A DNA stretch of 64,000 nt from Patescibacteria group bacterium UBA7396 (GCA_002470645.1 DKNE01000037.1:1-64000); one strand, 5' to 3'. Counted from the first letter of the stretch, positions 45,143-56,357 are shown. Notes: a model not told the origin generated them from the letters alone. A program made the numbers and translations.

Positions 45143-47188
45143 ATGAAATCAATACAAAAAATTTTTACATGTACACTTCTGATTATTTTTACTCAATCTT
45201 TATTTGCACAAACATATGCAAATTCACTTATCTATTCAAAACAAGTGAGAGGAAAAATTATGGAAAACTTTAAACAAGAACAATTTAATAATATTTATAA
45301 TAATGCTAACTGATTATTAAAAGAAGATGTAAATTTTTTTGAAACTCAAAATAAAATCATGATGTTTGAAACTATCAGAGATAACAATAAGGAGCAAAAA
45401 GAAGAACTCGATATTCAAAGACAAGTTATTTCAGATAGAGTTACCAATTTAGAAGATGCTATTGCTCTCATAGATGCTGATATTGAAAAAACACAAAATG
45501 AAATATTATCTCTGAGCCGTAATATCGTAGCGTTATATTCAGAAATTAATATGACTAAGGATGAAATAGAAGAAAAAAATAAAGAAATTTATGAATCAAG
45601 AAAAATACTTTTAGAATATATTGCTCATATTTATAAAAAACAAAATGTGTTGTATTCATGAGAATATAAAGATATTGATTCACTTAAAACGGTATTGTTA
45701 TCAGATGGAACTCTTTGAGATATACTTTCAGAATTACATTTTACTTCAGTATTGGAAGTAGCATGACAATCTTTAGTAGAACAATATAGAAGATTGGTAA
45801 AAGAATTATTTGTAAAAAAATTAGATTTAGAAAAAAAGAATAAAAACTTAAAAAATACAAAAAGTCAAGAACTTATTAAAAGAAAATCTCTGATTGAAAA
45901 AAAACAATTTAGAGAAAAAATTCTTGATTATACGAAAGGACAAGAAGAACTTTTTACACAGTATGTAAAAGAAAAAATTAAAGTAGATACGACACTTAAA
46001 ATAAAAATTATTCAAAATAAAGTAAAATTAAAAGATCAAAAATCTGAATTATTAGCTAAATATAATTGTAATTATTTAGATGAAAAACTTTTTTCAGATG
46101 ATATGTATTTACTTGATCTTCAAGATGGTGGGCAAAAAGATTGTATGGAACTCAATAAGATATTAACATTGGAATCACAATTAAAACCATTTTCTCAAAA
46201 TAAACAAAACGTATTTTTATGGCCGATACAACCAGAGAAATGAATCAGTGCTTATTATAAAGACCCAGGATATTTAGATGTAGTGTGAGCAAGTCATGAT
46301 GCTATTGATATTATTGCTCCACAAGCAACTGATATTATTGCTCCAGCAGATGGATATATAACATACGTAAAAGAACCAACAGACGAATGATATGCATACG
46401 CAGTACTCAAACATGCCAATGGATTTGTAACAGTGTATGGGCATATAAATGAAGTTTTATTTAAACAATATGATTTTATTAAAGCTGGAACTGTTTTTGC
46501 TCGTAGTGGAGGAGAAGTAGGGACAAATTGAGCTGGGCTTATGACTACTGGACCACACCTTCATTTTGAAGTGTATAAAGATAGAGAATATGTAGACCCA
46601 CTGAATTATTTAGATCTTACAGTACTATCAGAAGATAAAGTACCACCAGTTCAAAAATATGCGTATAAATATGTAAATGATTATAAAGAAAGATACTGAG
46701 AAGAATATACGTGAGATTTACTCAAAAATATAGTAGTATTTAAACTAACTTGAGAAACAGAAATAGATAGACAGAAAGATTTACTTTCAAAATATGCAAC
46801 GAATGAATTTAATAATTGGGATATGTGGGTAGAGGAAGCAGTAGATGGAAATATTGATCCAAGTTTCCTTATGTGTATCGGACTGGCAGAAAGCTGACTT
46901 GGAAGAAATTTAAAAACATCATATAATGTTTGAAATATAGGAAATACAGATAGTGGTTCAACATGGGAATTCCCAAATGCAAGAAGTTGAGTGTACCGGA
47001 TGGCTAAAACTTTAAATAATCAATTCTTATGAGATTATAAAGAAATGAGTAAACTTTCAAGATATGGAAATAAAACAGGTTCTATATATGCATCATCTCC
47101 AATCAATTGGCATAATAACATGGTAAAATGTTTACAAGCTCTTAAGGCAGAACATATTCCAGACAATTTTAATTTTAGATTACAATAA
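45143..47188 (+). CDS. Secreted M23 peptidase with coiled coil and lysozyme-like end
   Basis: This encodes 681 residues. A signal peptide (about 1-23) is followed by a long coiled coil (about 60-330), the EnvC-like layout. The M23 domain (about 365-490) has SHDAIDIIAP (first His, Asp) and GPHLHFEVYKD (HxH). The C-terminal third (about 560-681) contains PSFLMCIGLAESGLGRN, a Glu and GxG context seen in lytic transglycosylase/lysozyme-like domains, then NVGNIGNTDSG. Two peptidoglycan-cutting functions in one protein would suit division or attack on a host wall. The MscS gene follows after 3 bases. Confidence 0.88.
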
Positions 47189-47191
47189 TAT

Positions 47192-48124
47192 ATGCGCTAT
47201 TTTTTAATAATTTTATTTTCTAGTATGTTTATTGACTGAGTATTTGCTTCAAATACTCAGTCAAATGATACAGGTGTATCTCATGGAGTGAGTTTTTTAT
47301 CAAAAATACTTTCTACAGATGCATTAGTAAATTTTGCTTTTGGTATCTTAGTGTTAGTAGCAACTTTTTTAGTTTCAAAAATACTTTCTGGAAAATTAGA
47401 GTCATATTATACCTCTTATAACAAAGATGGAGACCAAACAAAAGAATGATTGTATGGAGTAATTAGTAGAAGTATTAATATTACGGTATGGTTTTTATGA
47501 ATTACATTGATGTTTGGGGTAATGGGGTTAAATGTGGGATTATTTTTATGATGAATTGGATTTTGAATCTGATTTACTATGCAAATATTTCTTTCTAACT
47601 TTATCTATTGAATTGTTATGGTGACACAAGGAACCGTAAGAAATGGAGATTTAATAGAACTCAATGGAGAGGTTTCAAAGGTTGAAAAAGTAAATCCACT
47701 TTTTACCGAAGTAAAAAAACTCAATGGAGTGAAAAGTTTTATACCAAATATTAAATTTTTACAAGATTCATTTTCAAATCTCTATATCAATGAAACTAGA
47801 AGATTTGAGGTAGAGTTTACACTTGATTATACAGCAGATATCCCAAAAGCAAAACTCATTATTGATAAAGTAATAGTTAGTGTTCCAGGAGTAATAGAAA
47901 AACCAGAACATAAAATATGGCTTACAGGGTTAAGTGAAAATGGGGTAGTCATAAAAGTATTATTTCGGATGAAATCAAGAGATAAAGTATTTACGATTCG
48001 TTCTAATGTAATAGAAACTCTTAATTTAGCATTTAAACAAGCATGAATATTAGTCGCATTTAATCAAATGACTTTTGTGCAAAGAGATGATATTCAAAGT
48101 GATAAATATAAAGAAAAAAAATAA
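47192..48124 (+). CDS. mscS: MscS-family mechanosensitive channel
   Basis: This encodes 310 residues. A signal-like first helix and two further helices precede the pore helix GIGFTMQIFLSNFIYGIV (about 122-139), then the MscS beta domain (VRNGDLIELNGEVSKVEKV, about 148-166). The C-terminal alpha/beta domain is short. It releases solutes under osmotic stress. It overlaps the M23 operon by close spacing (3 bases). A second MscS-like protein is at 17179-17895. Confidence 0.86.
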
Positions 48125-48127
48125 AAT

Positions 48128-48159
48128 AAAAAACATATTTCTGAAGAAATATGTTTTTT
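48128..48159 (+). terminator. Intrinsic terminator
   Basis: The arms AAAAAACATATTTCT and AGAAATATGTTTTTT follow the mscS stop. Confidence 0.9.
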
Positions 48160-48186
48160 ATTTGGTTGCTTATTTAAAAGTACCTA

Positions 48187-48225
48187 ATTTTTATAGTAAA
48201 AAATATTTGATTTTTATAGTAAAAA
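48187..48225 (+). repeat. Direct repeat in the promoter of the AbiEi-like gene
   Basis: ATTTTTATAGTAAAAA occurs at 48187 and again at 48210 (23-base period, two helix turns), then CTATAA...TTATAG as a third weaker site near 48228. This is the layout of an operator for a self-regulating DNA-binding protein, here the antitoxin-like product of 48277. Confidence 0.55.
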
Positions 48226-48276
48226 CTCTATAATTATTATAGAATGATTTTAGCTTATAGATAACAAAATATAACT

Positions 48277-49056
48277 ATGATAACTTTTGACAAAATTGTT
48301 AATAAACTGTTAAAAAAATGATGAAAAGTAATTTTTAAAGAAGATATCTTTGAAATTATTGACCCAGAAAAAAAGCCTGAATACACGACTCTGGTCAATA
48401 AAACCATCTATCGTCTCAAGTCGGAAAATGTCATAAAAACGATTCGTAATGGAGTCTATATTATCCCAGATAAAGAGGATGAAAAACTCAATGAAATCGA
48501 CCTGATAGAAAAGTATTATTTTGCCTTTGTGAAAAAGTATATAGCTGAAAATGTGGGAAGTGAATATTTTATTTCTGGGAAAAAATCTCTTGAAATCCAC
48601 TTAAAGAATTTTTCTATTCCAGAAAAAATTATTATCGTGAATAGAAAAATAAATAAAAAAGTGATGATAGGAAATTATCAAATTATTTTTAAAACGATTT
48701 CTGCATGAAAAGTAAATCTCTTTCAAAAACTCTCAAAACTGACCAAATCAGTATCAATAGAGGGAATAACATTTAAAATTTCTAATTTAGAGCTTGCACT
48801 GGTTGAAACTTGTCTTATTTCAGATACCTTGGAATGAATAGATATAGAGCTCTTATCTAAAGCAATAAAAAAATATGGAAAATTCTTTCAGACCGAGTAT
48901 TTTTATACTATTGGAGAGCTTAAATATGGTATGGCATTTAATCGCCTGAAAGAGATTTCAAAACATATTGACACGAAACTATATGAAGTATTTTTAGATA
49001 TTATCAAGAAAAACGGAGGTCTTTTTATTGGTGAAGGGTTGAGGAAGGTGATTTAG
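48277..49056 (+). CDS. AbiEi-like type IV antitoxin / transcriptional regulator
   Basis: This encodes 259 residues. The N-terminal winged helix (KGGKVIFKEDIFEII, then IYRLKSENVIKTIRNGVYII) and the following domain fit AbiEi-family antitoxins, which repress their own operon and neutralise the AbiEii nucleotidyltransferase toxin. No AbiEii-like gene with its GSxxxGTDxD motif follows; the next region is the octamer repeat. It is therefore an orphan, or a solo regulator. Family matching is moderate; direct repeats upstream support a regulator. Confidence 0.6.
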
Positions 49057-49133
49057 TAAAAGTTATCCGTTATTATGAAAAACTTTTTTATCGCACTATG
49101 GTTTATTTTATATAAATGTACTTTGTATAACCC

Positions 49134-49161
49134 TTGACAAGAGTCTATAAATAAATATTAT
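49134..49161 (+). promoter_or_regulatory. Probable promoter before the octamer array
   Basis: TTGACA at 49134 and TATTAT at 49156 with a 16-base spacer. It lies 34 bases before the ATG at 49195 that leads into the repeat array. Confidence 0.6.
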
Positions 49162-49194
49162 TATAATAATATTTTAATTCACTAAACGTGGCTT

Positions 49195-49308
49195 ATGTAT
49201 AACAACAACACAACAACACAACAACACAACAACACAACAACACAACAACACAACAACACAACAACACAAGAATGAAGTAGTGTGTCATTTTTTTGTTCCT
49301 TAAAATAA
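49195..49308 (+). CDS. Possible short ORF carrying the octamer repeat
   Basis: From ATG at 49195 the repeat reads as NNTTTQQH repeated, and the frame continues past one TGA to TAA at 49306, giving 37 residues. It is low-complexity and probably not a conserved protein; it may be a leader peptide or a contingency switch. A change of one octamer shifts the frame. Supported only by the ATG, promoter and repeat phase. Confidence 0.3.
49204..49267 (+). repeat. Eight perfect copies of the octamer AACAACAC
   Basis: The units are exact over 64 bases. Unit length 8 is not a multiple of three, so slippage shifts reading frames. The array lies between a promoter and the pilin-like gene about 140 bases downstream. 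Such arrays act as phase-variation switches in surface genes. Confidence 0.95.
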
Positions 49309-49410
49309 TCCGAGTAAAAAATTATAAGTCATGATAAAAAAATGAAGAGGGAAAGTATGTTTTTTATTTTTAAAATAATTTTAAATTTTAATTTTTAACT
49401 ATAAATAATT

Positions 49411-51189
49411 ATGAAAAGTATAAATACAAAATATGAGGATCAGTGAAAGTACTCCTCAAAAATAATAAAAAATAAAGCCTTTACACTTGTAGAGCTTATA
49501 ATAGTGATAACAATATTAGCAATACTCGCAACGATAGCTTTTATATCATTTAGAAATTATTCATGAAATGCAAGAGATGGAAATAAACTCACAACATTAT
49601 CAAATATAGAAAAATGACTTACTCTGTATAATATGAAAACAGGAAATTACCCAAATCCAGATGATGTATATGGAACGGGAGTATTTTCGTGAACACTTCT
49701 CGGCACCGTATGATATGTATGAAAAAATATCACGACGATGATCAATATGAACAAGATACCAAGAGATCCAATAGTAAATTTTGAATACACATATTGATTA
49801 AGTAATAATAAGAAATACTATCAATTAGGAACAGTACTAGAAAACAATGAAACAGCACTTATTCAACAAACTTACGCAGCAAATTACATATCAAAAGTGG
49901 TGTGAAATTATAAATGACTCATCACTTTTAGCACCTGATGAGTAAAATATATTACCAATCTCCCAAGTCTTGTTTTTACTCAAACAGGAATCCAAAACTT
50001 TGAAGATACCTGAAATAATCCAAAATTTGTAATCAATAATGGATGAAATCTCGTAAAACCATACGATACGAATAATACAGAAACGATAGAAACTACTTTA
50101 AAAAAACTTACACAAACGTGATGAATACAATTGAGAGCAGAACCAATGCCATGAAATATTGATGAATGGAATAGTCAAAGTGGAACCTTAAAAGAACAAT
50201 TATGATATAGTGAAGATGAAATATGAGCAGCAATATATGGAGAAAAATACTATACCGATAAACAAAATATTTCATGATGAACCTCATCATCGAGTAGTTC
50301 CTCATCAAGTAGTACATCAAGCAGTGGGTGACCAACTATTTGTACGAGTTTTACCTATAGTGCTTGGGGACCATGTCAAGTTGGAGATACTCAAAGCAGA
50401 ACCATAGAGACTCAATCTCCATCCGGATGTACTGGAGGAAGTCCAGAACCGTTGGAACAAAGCTGTACCTATGTAGCACCAGTAGTTCAATGGAAAGATG
50501 AACCAGGGACTTCTTGTAACAATGATGATTATGTTTTTACCTATAACGGACCACTCAATGGAAATACATCAAAAACATATAGATGGGCATGATGTAATTC
50601 TGTTTTATGAGCATGATTTGAACGGGGAAAACAAAGCAATGGAAGTGATGGAACTATTTCAAGTTGTTATAGTTACAATACAACCAATACAGTATGAAAC
50701 TGTCCAATAGCAACCAGTTGAAATGCAATGTATTCAACTAAAACTGAATATGATTGGAATACAGCGAATGGAACTAATAATATCTGGTGAAAACTCTATA
50801 CCTATGCACAAGCAAGTGCTACTACTAATTGAGCTTGTCCATCGGGTTGGCATTTACCAACAGATACGGAATGGGAAATTCTTGAAACATACCTTAATAC
50901 TACAGTAAAAGTATCACCACGGATAGAGTGTCGTGCTTCAAACTGTCCATGACTCTGATGGTTAGGAAATACATCAAAAAATACAGAGAATAACATGATA
51001 CAAGCCTTAAAAATACCTTTAGCCGGTAACCGTAATACCGATGAAGTTACCTTCAGCAATCGTGGGAACCTCGCTCGCTTGTGGTCTAGCGGTGCTTCTA
51101 CTAGGTACTTCTATTGGGATAACGATGCAGTGTACCGTTACACAGGCGGTATATCTAACGGCTTTAGTGTTCGTTGTATAAAGGATTAA
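49411..51189 (+). CDS. Pilin-like protein with TSP1-like and FISUMP domains
   Basis: This encodes 592 residues. The prepilin signal KNKAFTLVELIIVITILAIL (about 22-41) has the pilin hydrophobic stretch with Glu5; the residue before the Phe is Ala rather than Gly. After an unknown 240-residue part comes a Ser-rich linker (about 291-305), a thrombospondin type-1-like motif (YSAWGPCQVGDTQSRTIE), and the C-terminal FISUMP domain (about 470-592; CPSGWHLPTDTEWEIL and ending NGFSVRCIKD). The last 60 codons switch to GC-rich usage. The C-type-lectin-like FISUMP end is a common DGR variable region. The protein is likely a surface adhesin or pilus tip for host contact. Confidence 0.85.
51010..51181 (+). 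other. Candidate DGR variable region at the gene end
   Basis: The last 57 codons (from RNTDEVTF to GFSVRCIKD) have much higher G+C than the preceding part of the gene and many AAC/AAT/TAC-type codons, as in variable regions copied from a template repeat by A-to-N mutagenesis. NRGNLARLWSSGAS and NGFSVRC match the conserved framework of known FISUMP-type variable regions. No reverse transcriptase or template repeat is in the window. Confidence 0.45.
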
Positions 51190-51192
51190 GTG

Positions 51193-51350
51193 AGACTCCA
51201 AGAGCGACAGCGATTGGTAAGTCGAACTTACCCCCTTGCGGGGTTAAACTTACAGTCAAAGAGCGACAGCGATTTGTTACTGGAAGTTATGCGTCTCTTT
51301 AAGTGAAGTCCAAAGAGATTTTGAAAAAATCGATTTGTAGACTGAACTTA
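51193..51350 (+). repeat. Imperfect non-coding direct repeats downstream of the pilin gene
   Basis: AGAGCGACAGCGATT occurs at 51201 and 51260 (59-base period), each followed by a GAACTTA or GAAGTTA-like tail. A degenerate third copy (AAAGAG...ATCGATTTGT...GAACTTA) lies at 51311-51350. There is no ORF over these copies. Confidence 0.75.
51217..51253 (+). other. GC-rich hairpin or cruciform downstream of the variable region
   Basis: GTAAGT/ACTTAC outer arms and ACCCC/GGGGT inner arms with loop CTTGC. It lies between the first two repeats, 28 bases after the stop. DGR target genes often carry a hairpin or cruciform soon after the variable region. Confidence 0.65.
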
Positions 51351-51397
51351 AAAGAATTCTTACAAATATGAAATAAGCTTCAAAGATAAAATTTTTC

Positions 51398-51428
51398 AAA
51401 TAAAACCAAATTTGGTTTTATTTTTTTT
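51398..51428 (+). terminator. Intrinsic terminator
   Basis: AAATAAAACCAAA/TTTGGTTTTATTT followed by T8. It closes the pilin transcription unit and the repeat region. Confidence 0.9.
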
Positions 51429-51626
51429 GCTTTTCCTCTAAAAATTCATACAATACCCTCAAACCTTACTTTATCACTTATCATCACTATCATGAGAACA
51501 ATATTCTTTCATTTGAAATGTATGGCTAGGATTTGGTAATCCCCAAATAATCATTTTCAAAAAATAAAATAATCAACATAAATCTATGAAAAGATTTATA
51601 TTTTTAGTATTCTATAATTAAAAAAT
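51429..51626. other. Intergenic region, nothing clear
   Basis: This AT-rich stretch between the pilin terminator and hflX has only a short TTTGG/CCAAA inverted repeat near 51535 and a TATAAT-like box (TATAATT) near 51613. No ORF or RNA is seen. Confidence 0.6.
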
Positions 51627-52805
51627 ATGACCAAAAACTTAAGAGAACTCGAACAATTACAACAAAACCTTGAATATCAAAATGGAGAATTAAGAGTTTT
51701 TATTGCAGATGTTTTAGCACTTGAAAATAGAAATGAAGAAGATATGAAAGCTCGTATGATAGAAGTAGAAAATCTCGTAAATACCTACGGATGAGTGGTA
51801 ATTTTACAACACGTTCAAAAAAGAGGAACTCCTGATTATAAAAACTATATTTGAGGAGGGAAGCTCGAAGAAATTATGCAAGAAATGCAGGAACAAAATG
51901 CCAATCTTCTCATCCTTTGAAATATATTAAAACCTATTCAAATATATAATATCAATGAAAAACTCAAAACTATCGGAGCAAAAGCTTGGGATAGAATAGA
52001 CCTCATTTTAAAAATATTTGAAAAAAATGCCAAAACAATGGAATCAAGACTTCAAATAGAACTTGCCTCTATAAAACATATGTGACCACGTATTTTTGGT
52101 ATGAGTGAAGAACTATGAAGTCAGTGAAGTGGATGATCAAAACTTTCCAGATGAAAGTGAGAAACCAATACAGAAATCATGAAAAGACATTTGAAAGAAA
52201 GGGAAATACATATAAAAAAAGACCTCGAACAATATAAAAAAGTGAGAGCAGAACACAGAAAATCAAGAAATAAAAGAGGAATGAGTACAGTTGGAATCGT
52301 ATGATATACCAATGCTTGAAAATCAAGTCTTATGAATGTATTAACTGGAAAATGAGTATTAGCTGAAAATAAACTCTTTGCTACCCTCGGAACTTCTGTG
52401 GGAAAGATGTATATAGAAAATCACTTTGATGAATCAGGAATATTTCTCAAACAAAAAGATGTTCTTATCAATGATACTATTTGATTTATTAGAGACCTTC
52501 CACCCAATCTCATTCAGGCATTTGCTTCTACTCTCGAAGATAGTATTGAATCCAATATTTTGCTTCATGTGATAGATGCTAGCGACCCAAAACTTGAGGA
52601 AAAAATCCAAGTTGTTGATGATATTTTGAAAAAAATCTGAGCGACTCAAGAAAAAATATATGTTTTTAATAAAATAGATATGATTTCAAAAGAGTATTTA
52701 GGAGAATTAAAAAATAAATTTTCTTCCCTTAATCCACTCTTTATATCTACCTACTTGTGACAAGGAATAGAGGATTTAAAACAAATTATTTTACAAAAAG
52801 TATAG
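51627..52805 (+). CDS. hflX: GTPase HflX
   Basis: This 392-residue ribosome-binding GTPase splits or rescues stalled ribosomes. The N-terminal HflX domain (about 20-165) has YIGGGKLEEI; the G domain starts with GIVGYTNAGKSSLMNVLTG (G1, about 225-243), then LFATLGTSV (G2), NDTIGFIRDLP (G3) and FNKIDM (G4). The coiled linker is Lys-rich (EHRKSRNKRG). It is monocistronic with a terminator behind it. Confidence 0.94.
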
Positions 52806-52819
52806 TATTTCACCATAAA

Positions 52820-52856
52820 AATAAAAAAATGCAAAAAAGATTTGCGTTTTTTTATT
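52820..52856 (+). terminator. Intrinsic terminator
   Basis: The A/T-flanked stem ATGCAAA/TTTGCGT with T7 follows hflX. Confidence 0.75.
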
Positions 52857-52899
52857 TTCATATAATATGCACATCATAATATTTATTAACTTTTATATT

Positions 52900-53082
52900 A
52901 TGGTAGCAGATAAACCTCGTTGATGGAAGATAGGATATACCCCTCAGGAAGTAGAAAAACAAATCCAACAACAAAGAATACGTAGAAATCAAGGATGATT
53001 TTTTACACAACAAAAAGATAAAATTCAGCAAAGAACTTGAGATAAAGTTTGAACTGTCTTATGACAAATAAATAAAAAATAG
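52900..53082 (+). CDS. Small basic hypothetical protein
   Basis: This encodes 60 residues, rich in Gln, Lys and Arg (YTPQEVEKQIQQQRIRRNQG). No family is recognised. It may bind nucleic acid, judging by composition. It is followed by a terminator shared with the converging GST gene. Confidence 0.5.
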
Positions 53083-53108
53083 AATGCTTTTGCATTCTAT
53101 TTTTTATT
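53071..53108. terminator. Shared intrinsic terminator
   Basis: AATAAAAAATAGAATGC and GCATTCTATTTTTTATT form a 17-bp stem between converging genes. Confidence 0.92.
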
Positions 53109-53721
53109 TATAAGATTGTGAAACTTTTTGTATTTCTGGAAGAGATGATAGAGTTCCCATAAATGTTTTTAAATTTTTTAATTCTTGGAAATTTTCCCCT
53201 AAAACCATAGCTCACCAAGTGATAAGTACATATGCATATATATCAGCAATTGTTAATCTATCAAAAAGAAAGTATTGTTTTGCCCCAAGTAAATTATCAA
53301 GATATTGCATATTTGTATGAATTTTTTTTATAGAAGCAGATTTTATATCATTAATAATTTCGGCATCTGTAGAAGTAGTAAACTTTCCTGTAACAAAAAA
53401 AGGTCAAAAACTTGTATGGATATCTGAATTGAGAAGCGCAAGTAGATTATTTAATTTATAATCATTTACTATATCTCCATCACTCCCAAGATTTTTAGCA
53501 GGATATTTTTTTGCTAAATATTGTGAAATAGCTGTTAGTTGAGTAAGAGTTACGTTATTATCTGTATCAATAATAGCCGGTACAGCTCCTCTTGGGTTAA
53601 TTTTTTTGAGTTCTTCACTTCCAATTTGTACATCAAATTTTTCATAATCAGCTCATAATAACTCCAATAAATAGTGAATCGTTATTGAACAAGAGTGTTT
53701 TGAACCATAAAGTTGTATCAT
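53104..53721 (-). CDS. Glutathione S-transferase-like protein
   Basis: This encodes 205 residues. The N-terminal thioredoxin fold begins MIQLYGSKHSCSITIHYLLE, with INPRGAVPAIID (cis-Pro) and TQLTAISQYLAKKYP, and the C-terminal helical domain has RLTIADIYAYVLITWG (N-capping D). It resembles bacterial GSTs. CPR bacteria usually do not make glutathione, so the thiol or substrate may come from the host; it could have been acquired by transfer. Confidence 0.85.
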
Positions 53722-53888
53722 ATAATTTACATAAATAAATAAAACTATAAAAAATATAGTAAAATGAATTGTATAAAATTTTAAAATCTTGTCAATCTTA
53801 TTTGAAAAAATAATCTGTTTTCAAAACAGGAATTGCATTTATATTAAAATTTTATATAATTTTACCAATATTTTTTATTCATAAGCAG

Positions 53889-56270
53889 ATGAAATTATTA
53901 TCACTAAAATTATTACACTATCGCAGATTTCGTCAGGAAGAAATTAACTTTAGAGATGATTTTTCTCTTATATTTTGAAAAAATGGGAGTGGAAAATCTT
54001 CTGTTTTAGATGCTATTTGATATGCATTTTTTTGACCTACAAGTAAAGATTTTGTCAGAGTAAATAGAGATTACTTAAGGAGTTATTTTTTACGCGAAAG
54101 AGAACCATCAAAAATAGAGTTGCATTTTCAATATGGGATGCAAAATTATAAAATAATCAGAGTTATTGATGCCTGAACAAAAAAGTTTGCGTCAGAATTT
54201 ATTATAGAAAATAAAGATACACTTTATTGACCAAGTTGAGTAGAAATTATAGGTGGAGATGAAATTACTTCATATATAGAAACTCTTATTTGAGTGAATA
54301 AAGAAACATTTTTAAGAAGTGTATTTGCAAAACAAAAGGATTTAGAGGTATTATCTTGATGATTGTCTCAAAGAAAAGAACTGATTAATAAAGTACTTGG
54401 ACTTGATAAAATTGAAGAGATTATCGAGCAATTAAAAAAAGATGAAAAGGAAAAAAAGACACTTTTAGAGATTTATAAAAAAAAGGTATGAGATTTTGAT
54501 GAAGAAGCTGTAAAAATAAAAAAACAAGATCTTCAAACACAAATAAATGATACCGAAGAAAATTATCAAAATATACAAAAACAAAGACAAGAAATATTGT
54601 CTCAATATGAAAAAATAAAAATTTCTTTTGCTGAAATTTCTGATAAAAAAAACATATTTACTCAATGTAGTACTGAGCTTTCTATAAAAAATGAACAGCT
54701 GAAAAATCTTCAAAAAAATATTCTTGATAAGCAAAATGAACTTCTTGAGATAGAGAAACAAGAAAAATATTTAGAGGAAAATAAAAGTATTATTTGAGAA
54801 AAACAAAAATATGATGTCATAATTTTGCAACAAGAAAATCTCAAAAATCAATATAAAATTAAAAAAGATTTAGAACAAGAAATTCTACAAAAACAGCAAG
54901 AAGTAAATAAAATTCAAGAGAAAATAAAAAATCATTCATTACAAAAAGTCAAAGAAGAAATAGAACAATCTCAAAAAAATATTGAACTTTTTGAACAAAG
55001 TTTAAATAAAAGTATTTCATCAAGATCTACTCTTGAAGTTGAATTATCACAACTTAAAAATATATGAACAGAACTTGGAAAAGAGTTAGAACTATTACAA
55101 ACACTCTGACAAGATGCTTCTTGTCCGACTTGTAAAAGACCTTTAAAACAAGATTTTCCAAATCTTATTGCGCTTTTTGAAAAAGATCTTAAAGAAAAAA
55201 GAGAAGCATACAAATGAAAACAGAGTCAACTTACTCAGATTATATCAGATATTGAGCGCGTTTGAAAAGATATTATTCAGACAAAAAACCATCTCAATAT
55301 ACTTCAAAATTTGGAAAAAGATATTTTGTTAGCACACAATCAAATTGAAAATTATACTACATTGATTTCAGAAATTTCTCAAAAACTTTCTGTTTTTAAA
55401 GATATAAATTATAATCAAGAAGATCATAAAAAAATACAAATTGAATTTGAAAAAATTAACTATACTTTTCAAGAATACAACAAAATTGTTTGACAGGTGA
55501 TAAAAAAACAAGATCTTCTCAATTTTATTCAAGATGCACTTCAAAAGTTGAAAGATATACAAGAAGAAATACAAGAAGGAGAAAAAAAGTTAACTCATAT
55601 AGGGTTTCATCAAGAAGAATATGAAAATATTAAAAAGGAATTTGAAGGGGGGAACCAGAAAATTCACCTGATAAATACACAAATAAATGAGATTGAAAAA
55701 ATAAAATTATCATTTCAATTTTCTATGAAGGGATTGATTCAGCAAGAACAAGATTTTCTTCAAGATAAAAAACAAATTGATATTTTTGTACGTGAGGCAA
55801 GTGAGTTTATTTTAAAAAAACAAATTTTAAGTGATTATATACTCTACCTTCTTGCTTATATGAAACCACGTATAGAAGATTTAGCAAGTGAATACTTTTC
55901 TATTGTTACTGATGGAAAATATACGTCTTTAACTTTAGATGATGATTATAATATCATGATTGATGAAAAAAATCTTGATTTGCATTCTGGTTGAGAAAGA
56001 GATTTAGCAAATTTATGTTTTCGTTTGAGTTTATGACAAAATCTTACGAGTAATAAATGAAATCCAATTAATTTTTTAATTTTAGATGAAGTACTTGCCA
56101 GTCAAGATAAACAAAGACAAGAAAATATTTTAATTCATCTCAAGAAATTAGAAAATAAATTTTCTCAAATCATTTTGATTTCTCATGCAGAAGAAATGAA
56201 AGAGTTAGCAACCCATTTAATTGAAATCAAGTCTATCAATAGAGAGGAAAGTTCAGTTTTTTATCATTAA
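53889..56270 (+). CDS. sbcC: DNA exonuclease subunit SbcC-like SMC ATPase
   Basis: This encodes 793 residues. Walker A FGKNGSGKSSVLDAIGYAFFG (about 29-49, split by linker), a long coiled coil with the zinc hook CPTCKRPL (about 411), and the C-terminal signature LHSGGERDLANLCFRLSLGQ, then LILDEVLAS (Walker B/D loop). It has the Rad50/SbcC layout in which two arms meet at the zinc hook. The nuclease partner SbcD is not adjacent; it must be elsewhere. It processes DNA ends and hairpins. The sequence is continuous only with TGA as Gly. Confidence 0.92.
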
Positions 56271-56357
56271 TAGAAATTTTTGTAGAGTGATATTTTGCAA
56301 AATAAGAAAGTATATAGTATACTAGAGGAGTTATTAATTTAATAATTTATTTAGAAT

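Noticed and set aside
49204..49267. CRISPR array
   Set aside because: Units are 8 bases with no spacers and no cas genes are present.
49411..51428. Complete DGR cassette
   Set aside because: No reverse transcriptase, accessory protein or template repeat in the window; only a possible target is present.
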